From contig WGNP01000013.1 of the NCBI GenBank assembly GCA_016124495.1, forward strand, positions 124,001 to 188,000: a stretch of 64,000 bases of DNA. The letters run 5' to 3'. A program made the position numbers and the translations under genes. The notes beneath the pieces were generated by a model. The model was not told the origin of the DNA, did not search any database, and was given only the letters and a program-made list of their open reading frames with translations. The number at the start of each line of letters is the position of its first letter. Within the stretch, counting starts at the first letter, position 1. Source of the DNA: Hyphomonas sp. GTDB taxonomy: Bacteria; Pseudomonadota; Alphaproteobacteria; Caulobacterales; Hyphomonadaceae. This document shows, piece by piece, positions 37,942 through 47,333 of the stretch.

Positions 37942-38334
37942 TCACGCGCGGGCGAGTGGCAGGATCTCCCGCAGGAGTTCAAGGAGGCGTTTTGGCGGAT
38001 AAGGCTTCTGGATGCACGGCGCACCCCTGAAGACTTCAGGTTGCTGGCTCGGAGGGTAGCCCGACGCGATGATGAAGGGCCGTCCGCTTGACTTCAGTGC
38101 GGCCGCTGCCGGCCCGGCGCTGACGCCGGCCAGATTCGTATCGAGGATCGCGGCGTCGAATGCGCAGCCGTCGATCAAGGTCAGCGCCGCCGGAAGCCTT
38201 GCGGCGATGCCCGCAATCTCAAACCCATCCGCCAGCAAGGTCTGTTCGATGGCAAAGGCGATCATCGCCTCATCCTCAATGATGAGGATCCGCGCTTTCT
38301 GTTGCGGCTTATCGGTCATCGCAAGCACGCTCAT
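37942..38334 (-). CDS. Receiver-only response regulator
   Basis: Single receiver domain of 130 residues with no output domain. The acidic pair is Glu20-Asp21, the phosphorylated Asp is residue 65 (AAILDTNL), and the conserved Lys is 110 (IQKPY). The start overlaps the HWE kinase stop by four bases (ATGA), so it is its likely phosphorylation partner. The LDTNLAG form is typical of receivers paired with HWE/HisKA_2 kinases. Confidence 0.92.
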   Translation of the reverse strand: MSVLAMTDKPQQKARILIIEDEAMIAFAIEQTLLADGFEIAGIAARLPAALTLIDGCAFDAAILDTNLAGVSAGPAAAALKSSGRPFIIASGYPPSQQPEVFRGAPCIQKPYPPKRLLELLREILPLARA

Positions 38335-40124
38335 GGCCGACCCAGGCTAGATTTGGTGAGTACGTTTGCAGCGGGCGCGTTCAGGTTCCAGGAGACGCCT
38401 GTCTCGGCAAAGTTTATCTCAGCTGTGCCCTGAACGGCCGCCTGGGCCATGCGCCCAATCAGGGTTTGGCCGAAGCCCGACCGGGTAGGCGGCTGAACTT
38501 TCGGTCCCCCCCGCTCAAGCCAGGTGATGGAAAACTTCGGATTGGCCCCTTTCGTAACCTTCCAGCTGATGAGAACCGCGCCGGTTTCGTTCGAAAGTGC
38601 GCCGTACTTGGCCGCGTTTGTTCCAAGCTCGTGCAGCGCCATGCCGATACCTTGCGCCGCGTCGGGGGTGAGTTCCGCGACCGGGCCGTCGAGCATCACA
38701 CGCGTTCCGATCCAGTCCCTGAAATGATCCAGCTGCGCGGCGATCAGATCGGACAGCTCAACACCGAGCCATTGGTTGCGCACCAGGAGATCCTGACCGG
38801 CAGCAAGTGCCACGATGCGGTCTGACAGCCGCGCCGAGAAAGTGGCCGGTGAGCCTTCCTTGGCCGTCTGGTTTGCAATCGCCTGGACCACCGCAAGCAG
38901 GTTTTTGGCGCGGTGATTGATTTCAGCCATCAGCATGCTGACATGCTCTTCTGCAATCTTGCGCTCGGTAATGTCGCGGATGTTGCACTGGATGACGAGG
39001 CGGTCGCCCTCATTATAGAGGTTGGCGATGACTTCGACTTCCTTGTGCAGGCCTGTGCGGCTTTCGAGCGGCAGGTCTTCATACCGGATCTGGTTTCGGT
39101 TGTTCAGCTCACGGATCATCGCTTTGCTCTCGACTTCGTCCTTGAGCAGGCCGATTTCATAGAGTTCCTTGCCGACCAGTTCGGCGTGCTTGTATCCCAA
39201 GAGCTTCGTCATGAATGGATTGGTGTCGATGATCTTGCGCGTACCTGCGTCGAGAATGACGACACCGTCGTGAGCACACTCGAAAAGCCGGCGGTAGCGC
39301 TTCTCGGAGAGGCGCAGATCTTTGTCGATCAGGTTGCGTTCGGTCACGTCCGTTACCACGCCGTAGGAGCGCGTGACTTTCCCCACTGCGTCAGAGTTCG
39401 TCCGGCCACGTGCAGACACCCAGCGAATCTCGTCGCGCTGTCCCAGGACCCGGTACTCCATATGAAATTCGCCGCCCGGCTTCAGGCTGTCTGAGAACAG
39501 CGATTCAACGCCCGGCAAGTCTGCGGGGTGCACGCGTGACATCCACGAAGCAAATGACGCCTGCGCCGTGTCCGGCTGCAGTCCGAGCATCCTGTACATG
39601 GCGTCGTTCCAGATGTTCTCACCGCTCTCGAAACTCCAATCCCAGACCGCCATCCTGCCGGCTTCCAATGCAAGGCGTAGCCGCTCCTCTCCCTTGATCA
39701 GGCTTTGCTCGGTCCGCCGGCGCTCAGTCACGTCGCTGAAAATCAGCGCGACCCTGTTCGATCCTGCGCCGCCAATGCTGACGGCGTCGATCTTGAACAG
39801 CCGGTTCATGGCGAAAGAGCCTTGCTCAAAGGCGAGCGATGCTCCGGTTCTTGCGACCCGTGCGTAAGTCTCGATCCAGTGCGCTTCGAGGTCGGGCACA
39901 GCTTCGAGTGCCGTTTTGCCCACAGCGTTGCGGATGCCCGTGTGACGCTCGAAGGCCTGATTGGCCTCCAGGAAGCGGTAGTTGTTCGCGGTGCCCGCCT
40001 CATCATAAGTCATCTCGATCAGGCAGAACCCCTGCTCGATGTTCTCAAGCAAATGCCGGTACTGCAGAATGAGCTGCTCAGTTTCGGCTACGCTGCGATC
40101 TGTTTGCTGGGCATTGGTCGGCAT
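38331..40124 (-). CDS. PAS-domain HWE-family sensor histidine kinase
   Basis: Cytoplasmic kinase of 597 residues with no membrane segments. Three PAS domains are visible (about 15-135, 145-265 and 275-390; the second with the WNDAMYRMLG pattern and PAC-type tails). The HWE dimerisation/phosphoacceptor region follows with His404 in EINHRAKNLL, then the ATPase region with HELGTNAAKYG (about 498-508) and the Trp535/Glu537 that name the family (TWLERGGP). It probably senses a soluble signal such as light, redox or oxygen; the PAS ligand is unknown. It overlaps the downstream receiver gene. Confidence 0.92.
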   Translation of the reverse strand: MPTNAQQTDRSVAETEQLILQYRHLLENIEQGFCLIEMTYDEAGTANNYRFLEANQAFERHTGIRNAVGKTALEAVPDLEAHWIETYARVARTGASLAFEQGSFAMNRLFKIDAVSIGGAGSNRVALIFSDVTERRRTEQSLIKGEERLRLALEAGRMAVWDWSFESGENIWNDAMYRMLGLQPDTAQASFASWMSRVHPADLPGVESLFSDSLKPGGEFHMEYRVLGQRDEIRWVSARGRTNSDAVGKVTRSYGVVTDVTERNLIDKDLRLSEKRYRRLFECAHDGVVILDAGTRKIIDTNPFMTKLLGYKHAELVGKELYEIGLLKDEVESKAMIRELNNRNQIRYEDLPLESRTGLHKEVEVIANLYNEGDRLVIQCNIRDITERKIAEEHVSMLMAEINHRAKNLLAVVQAIANQTAKEGSPATFSARLSDRIVALAAGQDLLVRNQWLGVELSDLIAAQLDHFRDWIGTRVMLDGPVAELTPDAAQGIGMALHELGTNAAKYGALSNETGAVLISWKVTKGANPKFSITWLERGGPKVQPPTRSGFGQTLIGRMAQAAVQGTAEINFAETGVSWNLNAPAANVLTKSSLGRP

Positions 40125-40303
40125 ACCGTGTAGCCTTCGCGAACGAAGCTCCCTTTGGGCCGTAATGAAAAAGCCTGCGTTCCGCCGGCCCGGATCGCAA
40201 TTCCTTGCGTCGTTCGCTCATGCCTTCAACGCACGGGTCCTGGGCTGGTTCCCACCTGCCTGAAAATTATTTGCCGGCGAACCTGATTTTTCTGAAGAGG
40301 GCC

Positions 40304-41359
40304 TTAGCCCGCGTAGGCCGCAGCCAAGTCCGGATCGCGCGTGGCCACGAGGTCGGCCAGGTCGGAGATGACTTTTGCTTGTTTCCATGTGGCGTCGTCC
40401 TGCATCTTGCCGTCGATCATTGCGACGCCGGTGCCGTCCGGCATGGCGGCGAGGATCTTGCGGGCGAATTGCACTTCGGCGGGGTCCGGGGAGAAGACGC
40501 GCTTGGCGATGGCGATCTGAGAAGGGTGGAGCGACCAGGTGCCGGAACATCCGAGCAGGAAGGCGTTGCGGAACTGCTGCTCGCAGGCCTCAGGGTCGGC
40601 GATGTCACCAAAGGGGCCGTAGAAGGCGTTGATGCCGGCCATGCGGCAGGCGTCCACCATGCGGGCGATGGTGTAGTGCCAGGGGTCCTGCTGGACGCTG
40701 GCGCGCGGGGCGCCGTCCGAGTTCGGATCATCGATCACGCGGTAGAAAGGATGGCCGCCGCCGACGCGGGTGGTTTTCATCTTGCGGTTTGCGGCAAGGC
40801 CTGCCGGGCCGAGGCTGACGCCCTGCATGCGGGGGGAGGCGAGGGCGATCTCCTCGACACGGGCCATGCCCTCGGCAGTCTCGAGGATGGCGTGGAAGAG
40901 GATCGGGCGCTTCAGGCCCGCCTTGGCTTCGAGCTGGGCAACGTATTGATCGGCGAAGTGGATGTCCCACGGGCCTTCGACTTTCGGCAGCATGATGACG
41001 TCCAGCTGGTGGCCGGCTTTCAGGATGAGGTCTGATACGTCCTGCTGGAACCAGGGGGAGTTGAGGCAGTTCACGCGGCTCCAGAAGCCGGTGCCCCTGG
41101 CCTGCCAGTCATACATGTTCGCCATCTCGACCGCCCCGGCGCGGGCTGCGTCTTTGGCGTCGGCCGGGATCGCGTCTTCGAGGTTGGCGAGCACGACATC
41201 CACGGTGGGGGCAAGTTCGGGCACCTTGGCACGCACCTTATCCAGGTGGGGCGGCACAAAGTGGATCATTCGCTCGAGGCGGACGGGCAGGTCGCGCATC
41301 GGTTCCGGCGCACCGATGGAGAGGGGCTTGAAGAAGTTGCGCGGCGTTTTCTGTGACAT
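40304..41359 (-). CDS. HpcH/HpaI aldolase/citrate lyase family protein
   Basis: Metal-dependent C-C lyase fold of 351 residues, in the CitE/malyl-CoA lyase-like superfamily. Visible motifs are [17 protein letters not shown] (about 58-74), [12 protein letters not shown] (about 121-132), LETAEGM near 159-165 and [17 protein letters not shown] near 275-291, where the C-terminal part closes the active site. The substrate is probably a CoA ester (for example malyl-CoA or methylmalyl-CoA), but this is not established. It is monocistronic. Confidence 0.85.
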   Translation of the reverse strand: MSQKTPRNFFKPLSIGAPEPMRDLPVRLERMIHFVPPHLDKVRAKVPELAPTVDVVLANLEDAIPADAKDAARAGAVEMANMYDWQARGTGFWSRVNCLNSPWFQQDVSDLILKAGHQLDVIMLPKVEGPWDIHFADQYVAQLEAKAGLKRPILFHAILETAEGMARVEEIALASPRMQGVSLGPAGLAANRKMKTTRVGGGHPFYRVIDDPNSDGAPRASVQQDPWHYTIARMVDACRMAGINAFYGPFGDIADPEACEQQFRNAFLLGCSGTWSLHPSQIAIAKRVFSPDPAEVQFARKILAAMPDGTGVAMIDGKMQDDATWKQAKVISDLADLVATRDPDLAAAYAG

Positions 41360-41486
41360 GAGAGCCCCTGGGTTTTGCGGGCGGAGGATTAGGGCGCGGG
41401 CTGCGCGGCGTCAAATCCCGGCGCATCACGCGAACATTTGCCGCGCCGGGGCGTTTTTCGTCGGCAATCCCGGAAAGGCTGTCGCC

Positions 41487-41660
41487 ATGTCCCTCGCGAT
41501 GATCCTGCTCACTTTTTTCCTGCCGCCAGTCGCGGTGGCGCTGACGCAAGGTGTCGGCTGGCAATTCGTGCTGAATGTCGTGCTTACAGTGACTGGCTGG
41601 CTGCCAGGTGTGATCCATGCACTCTGGATCAACACGCGCAGCGGCGAAACGCTGGTTTGA
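41487..41660 (+). CDS. YqaE/Pmp3 family small membrane protein
   Basis: A 57-residue proteolipid with two membrane segments. It matches the Pmp3 pattern closely: LTFFLPPVAVALTQG in the first segment and VLTVTGWLPGVIHALWI in the second. Homologues affect membrane potential and salt tolerance. The ATG at 41487 follows a GGAAAGG-like site at about 41472. The longer frame upstream is antisense to the lyase gene. Confidence 0.88.
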   Translation: MSLAMILLTFFLPPVAVALTQGVGWQFVLNVVLTVTGWLPGVIHALWINTRSGETLV

Positions 41661-41666
41661 CGGCTT

Positions 41667-42065
41667 TCAGGGGCGCGTGAAGCGGCAGACGTTTCTCAGG
41701 AACGTTTCCGGATCGCCCGCAAACCGGACGCGTTTGGCGGCAAAGGCGTGGGGGCTGAAGCTGTAGTCGCGCACGCAGGCCGCTGGCGTGTTGTCGTTCC
41801 AGCAGGCCTCTTCGGTCGTGACTATGAGACCGTCTTCGGTGCGCGTGATGACGGTGATCCTGCCGCCATCGAGGACCGCGCCGTCCTCTGTCAACGCGAA
41901 AAGCCCCTCCGAATTCGCCTGCGGCACCTTCGGGTAGAGGTAGGAAAGGTTCAGTCCGTCCGGCGTTTCTGTTGCGGCCAGTTCGGCAGAGATCGTCACG
42001 TCGCCATAGGGCGGGCTATAGTCCCGGTAGTTTAGCGTGCCGGTCCAGCCAGTTCCCGAAATCAT
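41667..42065 (-). CDS. Hypothetical protein, possible 5' frameshift
   Basis: A 132-residue protein with a beta-rich domain (GTGWTGTLNYRDYSPPYGDVTISAEL) ending in RNVCRFTRP, resembling uncharacterised alphaproteobacterial exported proteins that describe a WTGTLxYRDY start. The current start lacks a signal peptide. An ATG at 42126, 17 bases after the xerD stop, begins a signal-like MKRAAGFLAAP in a different frame. A single frameshift near 42080-42110 would join it to the main frame, whose reading continues upstream as RLKPADLAM without a start codon. Confidence 0.6.
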   Translation of the reverse strand: MISGTGWTGTLNYRDYSPPYGDVTISAELAATETPDGLNLSYLYPKVPQANSEGLFALTEDGAVLDGGRITVITRTEDGLIVTTEEACWNDNTPAACVRDYSFSPHAFAAKRVRFAGDPETFLRNVCRFTRP

Positions 42066-42142
42066 CGCGAGGTCGGCCGGCTTCAGACGGGTCTGGGGCG
42101 GCGAGGAATCCGGCGGCGCGTTTCATGCTGCGTTCTGCGCGC

Positions 42143-43039
42143 TCAGTTGGCCATCGGATGCGCGGTTTCCAGCAGTTCCTGAAGTTCATCGGTGAGGACG
42201 TGGGTGTAGATCTGCGTCGTGGCGATGTCGGCATGGCCGAGAAGCATCTGTACTGCGCGCAGGTCGGCGCCGCCTTGCAGCAGGTGTGTCGCGTAGGCGT
42301 GCCGCAGGGCATGCGGGTGAACGCGCGCCGGGTCTAGGCCTGCCTGGGCAGCGGCTCCCTCCAGCAGTTGCCCGAGGCGCCGGCGCGTCAGGTGGCCGCT
42401 GGCTCCGCGTGATGGGAAGACGAAATCTTCGGCCCGGGTTTTCACGTCCGGGTCGGTGCGTTCTTCCAGCCAGTCCGACAACGCCTGCAGAGCCGGGCGG
42501 CCGAGCGGGCAGAGACGGTCCTTGCCGGCCTTGCCGCGGATGATGATGTCGCTGGTCACCCAGCGCACGCCCTTGCGCCGGGGCAGGCTGCCCATTGTGA
42601 GGGACACCAGTTCGGACGCCCGGAGGCCGGCGCCGTAAAGCAGCTCGACAAGGCATTTGAGGCGGGGGTCATTGCTGCAGACGAAGATCAGCGCTTTCAT
42701 TTCCTCCCGGCTAAGGACATCCGGAATGTCGCGTGCGGGCGAGGGGCCATCGAGCCGGGTGGTGGGATCGTCCTTGCGGTCGCCTTCCTCGAACAGAAAG
42801 CGGAAGAAGCGGCGCAGCGCCGACAGCTTGCGGGCCTGCGAGGCCGGGGCGAGGCCGCGTTCGGCCAGGTCCGTGACCCAGTCGCTGAGCTCGGCGGGCT
42901 GAGCCTGTGTCAGGCGCCCGCTGCAGAACTCGGAAGCGTCCAGCAGATCACGGCCATAGGCATCGAGCGTGTTCGGGCTCGCGCCCCGCTCGGCCGACAT
43001 CATTTCGAGAAAGGCGCCGATACGGAGCTTGTCAGACAT
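42143..43039 (-). CDS. xerD: Tyrosine recombinase XerD
   Basis: Site-specific recombinase that works with XerC and FtsK to resolve chromosome dimers at dif. It has 298 residues with an N-terminal SAM-like core-binding domain (about 1-95) and a catalytic domain. Active-site residues are Arg140 (GAGLRASEL), Lys170, His243 and Arg246 (HPHALRH), His269 (LLGHADI) and nucleophile Tyr278 (TQIYTH). The position upstream of a small membrane gene and divergent from aroK is common in alphaproteobacteria, which favours XerD over XerC or a phage integrase. Confidence 0.94.
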   Translation of the reverse strand: MSDKLRIGAFLEMMSAERGASPNTLDAYGRDLLDASEFCSGRLTQAQPAELSDWVTDLAERGLAPASQARKLSALRRFFRFLFEEGDRKDDPTTRLDGPSPARDIPDVLSREEMKALIFVCSNDPRLKCLVELLYGAGLRASELVSLTMGSLPRRKGVRWVTSDIIIRGKAGKDRLCPLGRPALQALSDWLEERTDPDVKTRAEDFVFPSRGASGHLTRRRLGQLLEGAAAQAGLDPARVHPHALRHAYATHLLQGGADLRAVQMLLGHADIATTQIYTHVLTDELQELLETAHPMAN

Positions 43040-43083
43040 GCCTAAAATCGTGGCATGCCAGGCTTAAGGGCGCGTTGAGGGCG

Positions 43084-43218
43084 CTAGAACACGCCTTCGA
43101 CGGGAATCCGGGTCTCGCCGTCCGGGGGCGGGTTGCCAGCGGCCTGCTGGCCGAGCCACCACATGCCGCCAACGATCGCCACAGCGAGGACGACGAAGCC
43201 GATCAGGAATTTGCGCAT
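43084..43218 (-). CDS. Small single-span membrane protein
   Basis: A 44-residue peptide (MRKFLIGFVV start) with one membrane segment at about 4-23, a tryptophan pair, and a proline- and charge-containing tail (PPPDGETRIPVEGVF). A GGGGC site precedes the ATG. It sits between xerD (downstream) and divergent aroK. Similar short ORFs occur at this position in related genomes (from memory). Function is unknown. Confidence 0.6.
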   Translation of the reverse strand: MRKFLIGFVVLAVAIVGGMWWLGQQAAGNPPPDGETRIPVEGVF

Positions 43219-43334
43219 GGATTTTTGCCCCGAAAGCTGGTTTCCAACTGATTTTTCCGGCGAATCCTGCCGCCCGAATGCGCCGTCTATGTGGCAGGTC
43301 TGTAAAAGGCGCGCAACGCCGGGTAAGAGAGAGC

Positions 43335-43895
43335 ATGCCAGACGAAAGCGACCCTTCAAGCCCGGCGCCCCCTTTCGAGGGGCGCACGATCGCGCTGGTG
43401 GGTCTGATGGGCGCCGGAAAGTCGACCGTCGGACGGCGTCTGGCAGAAAAACTCGGCCGTGACTTCTACGACAGTGACACGGAAATCGAGAAGGCAGCCG
43501 GCCTTTCGATATCGGACATATTCGCGTTGCACGGTGAAGCGGATTTCCGGCGCGGCGAAAAGCAGGTTCTGAAGCGCCTGCTGGACCTGCCGCCGCATGT
43601 GCTGGCGACCGGGGGCGGAGCCTTCATCGACGCCGAGACGCGGGCGGTGATGAAGGAGAAGGCGGTGACCGTCTGGCTGAACGCCGACCTTGAGACATTG
43701 TGGCGCCGGGTGCAGAAGCGCGACAACCGGCCGCTGCTGAAACGCGCCGACGCCAAGGCGCACCTGTCAAACCTCGTGACTGAGAGGGAACCTTTTTATT
43801 CACAGGCTGACCTTAACGTTCAGTCCAAGGATGGGCCGCATACCAATACGGTGAACGCTATCCTGAAAGCTCTTGAGACCTGGACCCCGACATGA
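43335..43895 (+). CDS. aroK: Shikimate kinase
   Basis: Phosphorylates shikimate at the 3-hydroxyl in aromatic amino acid synthesis. It has 186 residues. Walker A is GLMGAGKST at 23-31; the shikimate-binding region is [13 protein letters not shown] and FRRGEKQVL; the motif ATGGGAF lies near 95. The ATG at 43335 gives a short polar N-terminus before the kinase core. aroB starts inside its stop (four-base overlap). Confidence 0.97.
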   Translation: MPDESDPSSPAPPFEGRTIALVGLMGAGKSTVGRRLAEKLGRDFYDSDTEIEKAAGLSISDIFALHGEADFRRGEKQVLKRLLDLPPHVLATGGGAFIDAETRAVMKEKAVTVWLNADLETLWRRVQKRDNRPLLKRADAKAHLSNLVTEREPFYSQADLNVQSKDGPHTNTVNAILKALETWTPT

Positions 43896-45022
43896 ATACC
43901 ACCGCTTCCATCGAAACTGTCCGGGTAGACCTCGGCGCGCGCGCCTATGACATTCTCGTCGGCCATGGCGCCCTGACAGAACTGGGCCCGCGCCTCGCAC
44001 TTCTGGTAAAGCGTCCGCGCGCCTTTGTGCTGACGGACGAAAACGTGATGCGCCATCATACGGCGCGGCTGGAAACATCGGTCGCCGGTGCCGGGATCAA
44101 ACTCGACTGGATGGCTCTGCCGCCGGGGGAGCAGACGAAGACCTTCGTGCAGCTCGGCCATGTGCTCGACTGGCTGCTGGGGGGCGGCGCTGACCGGGGC
44201 GATGTGCTGATCGCGTTTGGCGGCGGCGTCATCGGCGACATGGGCGGCCTTGCCGCCAGCCTGATGAAACGCGGCATGGGCTTCATACAATTGCCGACGA
44301 CACTGCTGGCGCAGGTCGATTCCTCCGTGGGCGGAAAGACAGCCGTGAATACGCCGCGCGGCAAGAATCTCGTCGGTGCCTTCTACCAGCCCAGGCTGGT
44401 GATCGCCGACACCGAACTCCTCGCGACACTGCCGGCGCGGGAAATGAAGGCGGGCTATGCGGAAATCCTGAAATACGGCCTGATCAATGATGCACCTTTC
44501 TTTGACTGGCTGGCCGTAAACGGCCGCAGGGTCCTGGCACTCGATCCGGAAGCGGCGCGCTATGCTGTCGCGCGCTCCTGCGCCGCGAAGGCTGCGATCG
44601 TGGTGGAGGACGAGACCGAGACCGGCGTGCGCCAGCTTCTGAACCTCGGTCATACCTTCGGTCATGCGCTGGAGGCGGCCAACGGCTACGGGCCGGACCT
44701 GCTGCACGGCGAAGCGGTGGCGCTCGGCATGGCGATAGCATTCCGGTATGGCGCCGAACTTGGGGTGACGCCGCCGGACGATGCGCGCCGGGTGACCGAA
44801 GTGATCCGCGCCTCGGGCCTGCCGTCTGATTTCAGGGGCAGGGACCGGGCCCGCTTCACGGCGCCGCGCCTCACCGAACTTATGCAGCAAGATAAGAAGG
44901 CGCGCGGCGGACGCGTGCCGCTGATCCTCGCGCGCGCGATAGGGGCCTCCTACATTCATCCGGATGCGGATCTTGCGTCCATCGAAGCCTTCCTCGCCCG
45001 TGAGCTACTTGAAACCGCCTAG
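43892..45022 (+). CDS. aroB: 3-dehydroquinate synthase
   Basis: NAD- and metal-dependent enzyme that cyclises DAHP to 3-dehydroquinate. It has 376 residues. NAD-binding motifs [10 protein letters not shown] and [16 protein letters not shown] are visible, as are metal ligands Glu in [10 protein letters not shown] and His in [12 protein letters not shown] and HGEAVALGM. It is the second gene of the aroK-aroB-CNNM operon. Confidence 0.98.
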   Translation: MNTTASIETVRVDLGARAYDILVGHGALTELGPRLALLVKRPRAFVLTDENVMRHHTARLETSVAGAGIKLDWMALPPGEQTKTFVQLGHVLDWLLGGGADRGDVLIAFGGGVIGDMGGLAASLMKRGMGFIQLPTTLLAQVDSSVGGKTAVNTPRGKNLVGAFYQPRLVIADTELLATLPAREMKAGYAEILKYGLINDAPFFDWLAVNGRRVLALDPEAARYAVARSCAAKAAIVVEDETETGVRQLLNLGHTFGHALEAANGYGPDLLHGEAVALGMAIAFRYGAELGVTPPDDARRVTEVIRASGLPSDFRGRDRARFTAPRLTELMQQDKKARGGRVPLILARAIGASYIHPDADLASIEAFLARELLETA

Positions 45023-45040
45023 AGAGACCTACCACCCGAC

Positions 45041-46303
45041 ATGATTGCCGGTTACCTTATTGCCATCTTCGTCCTGCTTTGCCTGTCTGCATTTTTCTCC
45101 GGGTCTGAAACGGCGCTGACGGCCGCCTCCCGCGCACGGATGCACCAGCTGGAGAAGGAAGGCGACAACCGCGCGAAGGCAGTGAACCGGCTGCTCACCA
45201 AGCGCGAGGACTTAATGGGCGCCATCCTGCTGGGCAACAATCTCGTCAATATCCTGGCGGTGGTGCTGGCAACGTCTCTGTTTACATCAATTTTCGGTGC
45301 GGGCGGATTTGCGCTTGCCATTTCCACCGCTGTGATGACAGCTACCGTACTGATCTTTTCGGAAGTGATGCCGAAGACCTATGCCATCTCGCGGCCGGAC
45401 AGCCTGGCGCTGCTGGTCGCCCGGCCCATCGGCATTGTGGTGCGCGCCACTTCGTGGATCATCCAGCTGATCCGCTTCATCGCGAAGATGTTTCTGACGG
45501 TGTTCGGTCTTGCGGGGCCAGTAGCGCCTGTCTCTGCGGAGCAGGAAATCCGCGGTGCGATTGATCTGCATGCTCTTGAGGGCGGTGTGGAAAGCGGTGA
45601 CCGGCTTCGCCTTGTCGGCGCGCTCGATCTCAAGGACCTGACGGTCGAAGATGTGATGATTCATCGCAAGAACATCCAGATGCTGAATGCGGATATCGAC
45701 CGGCGGCAGCTGGTGATGAAGGCGTTGGCGAGCCCCCACACGCGTCTGCCGCTCTACCGCGGCGAGAAGGAAGAGATCATCGGCATCCTGCATGCTAAGG
45801 ACCTGCTGCGCGCGGCGCTGCCGATGGGCGGCGACCTCTCCAAGCTCGATCTCGACTCGATCCTGCGCAAGCCCTGGTTTGTGCCGGAGACGACGCAGGT
45901 GAAGGACCAGCTCGACCAGTTCCTGTCAAAGGGCCAGCACTTTGCACTGGTTGTCGACGAATACGGCGAGCTGCAGGGCATGATCACTCTGGAAGACATT
46001 CTCGAGGAAATCGTCGGCGCGATCCATGACGAGCACGATGTGCAGATACAGGGCGTACGGGTGCAGGCTGACGGTTCAGTCAATGTTGATGGCTGGGTGC
46101 CGATCCGCGATCTCAATCGTGCGACCGGCTGGAGCCTTCCGGATGAAGAAGCGGTGACGGTCGCCGGCCTTGTGATCCACGAGGCGCAGACGATTCCGGA
46201 GCCGGGGCAGAGTTTCGTCTTCCATGGCTACCGGTTCAACATCCTGCGGCGCCAGCGCAATCAGGTGACCGGCGTGAACATTTCGAAGATTGATGCAAGT
46301 TAG
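45041..46303 (+). CDS. CNNM/HlyC-CorC family transporter (second paralogue)
   Basis: A 420-residue membrane protein with a DUF21/CNNM domain (four segments, about 1-165; SGSETALTAASRARMHQLE), two CBS motifs (about 205-325) and a C-terminal CorC_HlyC domain (about 335-415, VAGLVIHEAQTIPEPGQ). It begins 18 bases after aroB, so it is probably in the aro operon, an arrangement I recall from other alphaproteobacteria. A second paralogue lies at 30991-32298. Proposed function is divalent cation export. Confidence 0.94.
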   Translation: MIAGYLIAIFVLLCLSAFFSGSETALTAASRARMHQLEKEGDNRAKAVNRLLTKREDLMGAILLGNNLVNILAVVLATSLFTSIFGAGGFALAISTAVMTATVLIFSEVMPKTYAISRPDSLALLVARPIGIVVRATSWIIQLIRFIAKMFLTVFGLAGPVAPVSAEQEIRGAIDLHALEGGVESGDRLRLVGALDLKDLTVEDVMIHRKNIQMLNADIDRRQLVMKALASPHTRLPLYRGEKEEIIGILHAKDLLRAALPMGGDLSKLDLDSILRKPWFVPETTQVKDQLDQFLSKGQHFALVVDEYGELQGMITLEDILEEIVGAIHDEHDVQIQGVRVQADGSVNVDGWVPIRDLNRATGWSLPDEEAVTVAGLVIHEAQTIPEPGQSFVFHGYRFNILRRQRNQVTGVNISKIDAS

Positions 46304-46572
46304 GGGGCGGCTGCCTTCAGTGCGAGCGCGTGCAGGCCCGAATCGAACTCCTTCTGCAACACAAGCATGACGGTGCGTTGCACCTGGACGCGCGAGAGCC
46401 CGGCGAAGGCATCCGCGACAATTTCGACTGAGTAGTGCGTCTCGCCGCCCGGCGCGGCGCCCGCGTGGCCCGCATGTTTGGCGCTGTCATCGGTAATGAC
46501 CAGCGTGACGGGATCGAAGGCTTCAGTGAGGATGTCTTCAATTCGCGATCGTCTGTCACTTGGTTGTGGCAT
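46300..46572 (-). CDS. BolA family protein
   Basis: A 90-residue protein with the BolA fold: SRIEDILTEAFDPVTLVITDDSAKHAGH at the N-terminal half, and the VQRTVMLVLQKEFDSGLHALALKA region at the C-terminus. The conserved His near residue 37 could ligand an Fe-S cluster shared with a monothiol glutaredoxin. The ATG at 46572 fits family length; upstream codons overlap the divergent DnaJ gene. It converges on the CNNM gene with stop overlap. Confidence 0.93.
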   Translation of the reverse strand: MPQPSDRRSRIEDILTEAFDPVTLVITDDSAKHAGHAGAAPGGETHYSVEIVADAFAGLSRVQVQRTVMLVLQKEFDSGLHALALKAAAP

Positions 46573-46603
46573 CTTTAAGCGGTGCTCCCTATTATCGTGG
46601 CCC

Positions 46604-47227
46604 ATGTCCGACAGCGATCCCTTCCGATACCGCGTCAAGTTCAGAGATATACGCGTGAACCCTCCCAAGGACGAGGCTTCGCGCGCGCGCGCAAAGCAAA
46701 CGCGGGTGTGCGACGAGCCGAACTGCGACCTCGAGGGCGCCTTCCCGGCGCCGCGCCAGGGCGGCAAGGGGCGGCACTTTTTCTGCGAGCAGCATGTGTC
46801 GGACTATAATCGCCGCTTCAATTTCTTCGAAGGCATGAGCGAGGCTGAGGCGGCTTCCTTCGTTCGCTCCGAGCGCTACGGCCATAAACGTACCTGGAGG
46901 ATGGGCGCCGGGCCGATGGGCGGCAAGCGCAGTGCGCACGCCAACGATCCGCGCCGCTGGGCAGGCCGGGGCTTCTTCGACATGGATGATACGCCTGCCG
47001 CCGAAGCACGTGTCGAGGCGCATCGCTCGAGCCTGCAGCTGCGTGCGCTGCGCGAGCTTGACCTGGAGGCGGATGCCCAGCCGGCTGAGATCCGCGCGCG
47101 CTACGCCGAGTATATCCGCCGTTTCCATCCGGATTCCAACAAGGGTGACCGCTCCAGCGAGCACAAGCTCGAACGGGTCGTGCGCGCTGGCAAGCTGCTC
47201 AAGGCTTCGGGCCTGATGCGGACCTGA
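46604..47227 (+). CDS. J-domain protein
   Basis: A 207-residue protein whose C-terminal part (about 145-205) is a J domain with the invariant HPD tripeptide in IRRFHPDSNKGD. The N-terminal part (about 1-75) contains cysteines (RVCDEPNCDLEG, FFCEQHV) that could bind metal. This layout is known in alphaproteobacteria beside bolA and often next to cobS-cobT (from memory), but cobST is 21 kb away here. It is a DnaK co-chaperone by inference. Confidence 0.9.
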   Translation: MSDSDPFRYRVKFRDIRVNPPKDEASRARAKQTRVCDEPNCDLEGAFPAPRQGGKGRHFFCEQHVSDYNRRFNFFEGMSEAEAASFVRSERYGHKRTWRMGAGPMGGKRSAHANDPRRWAGRGFFDMDDTPAAEARVEAHRSSLQLRALRELDLEADAQPAEIRARYAEYIRRFHPDSNKGDRSSEHKLERVVRAGKLLKASGLMRT

Positions 47228-47333
47228 CGGGGCCGTCCATGCCGCATGGACATCGGCGAGGAGTTTGTGGTCAAAGGCGCACTTAACCGGGATTCGCGGC
47301 CGGCGCTCGCGGGCCCGCAGAGAGGCAAGGCGC

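Noticed and set aside
42143-43039. Phage or integrative-element integrase
   Set aside because: Size, catalytic residues and the neighbourhood with aroK-aroB match housekeeping XerD; there is no tRNA attachment site or phage gene nearby.
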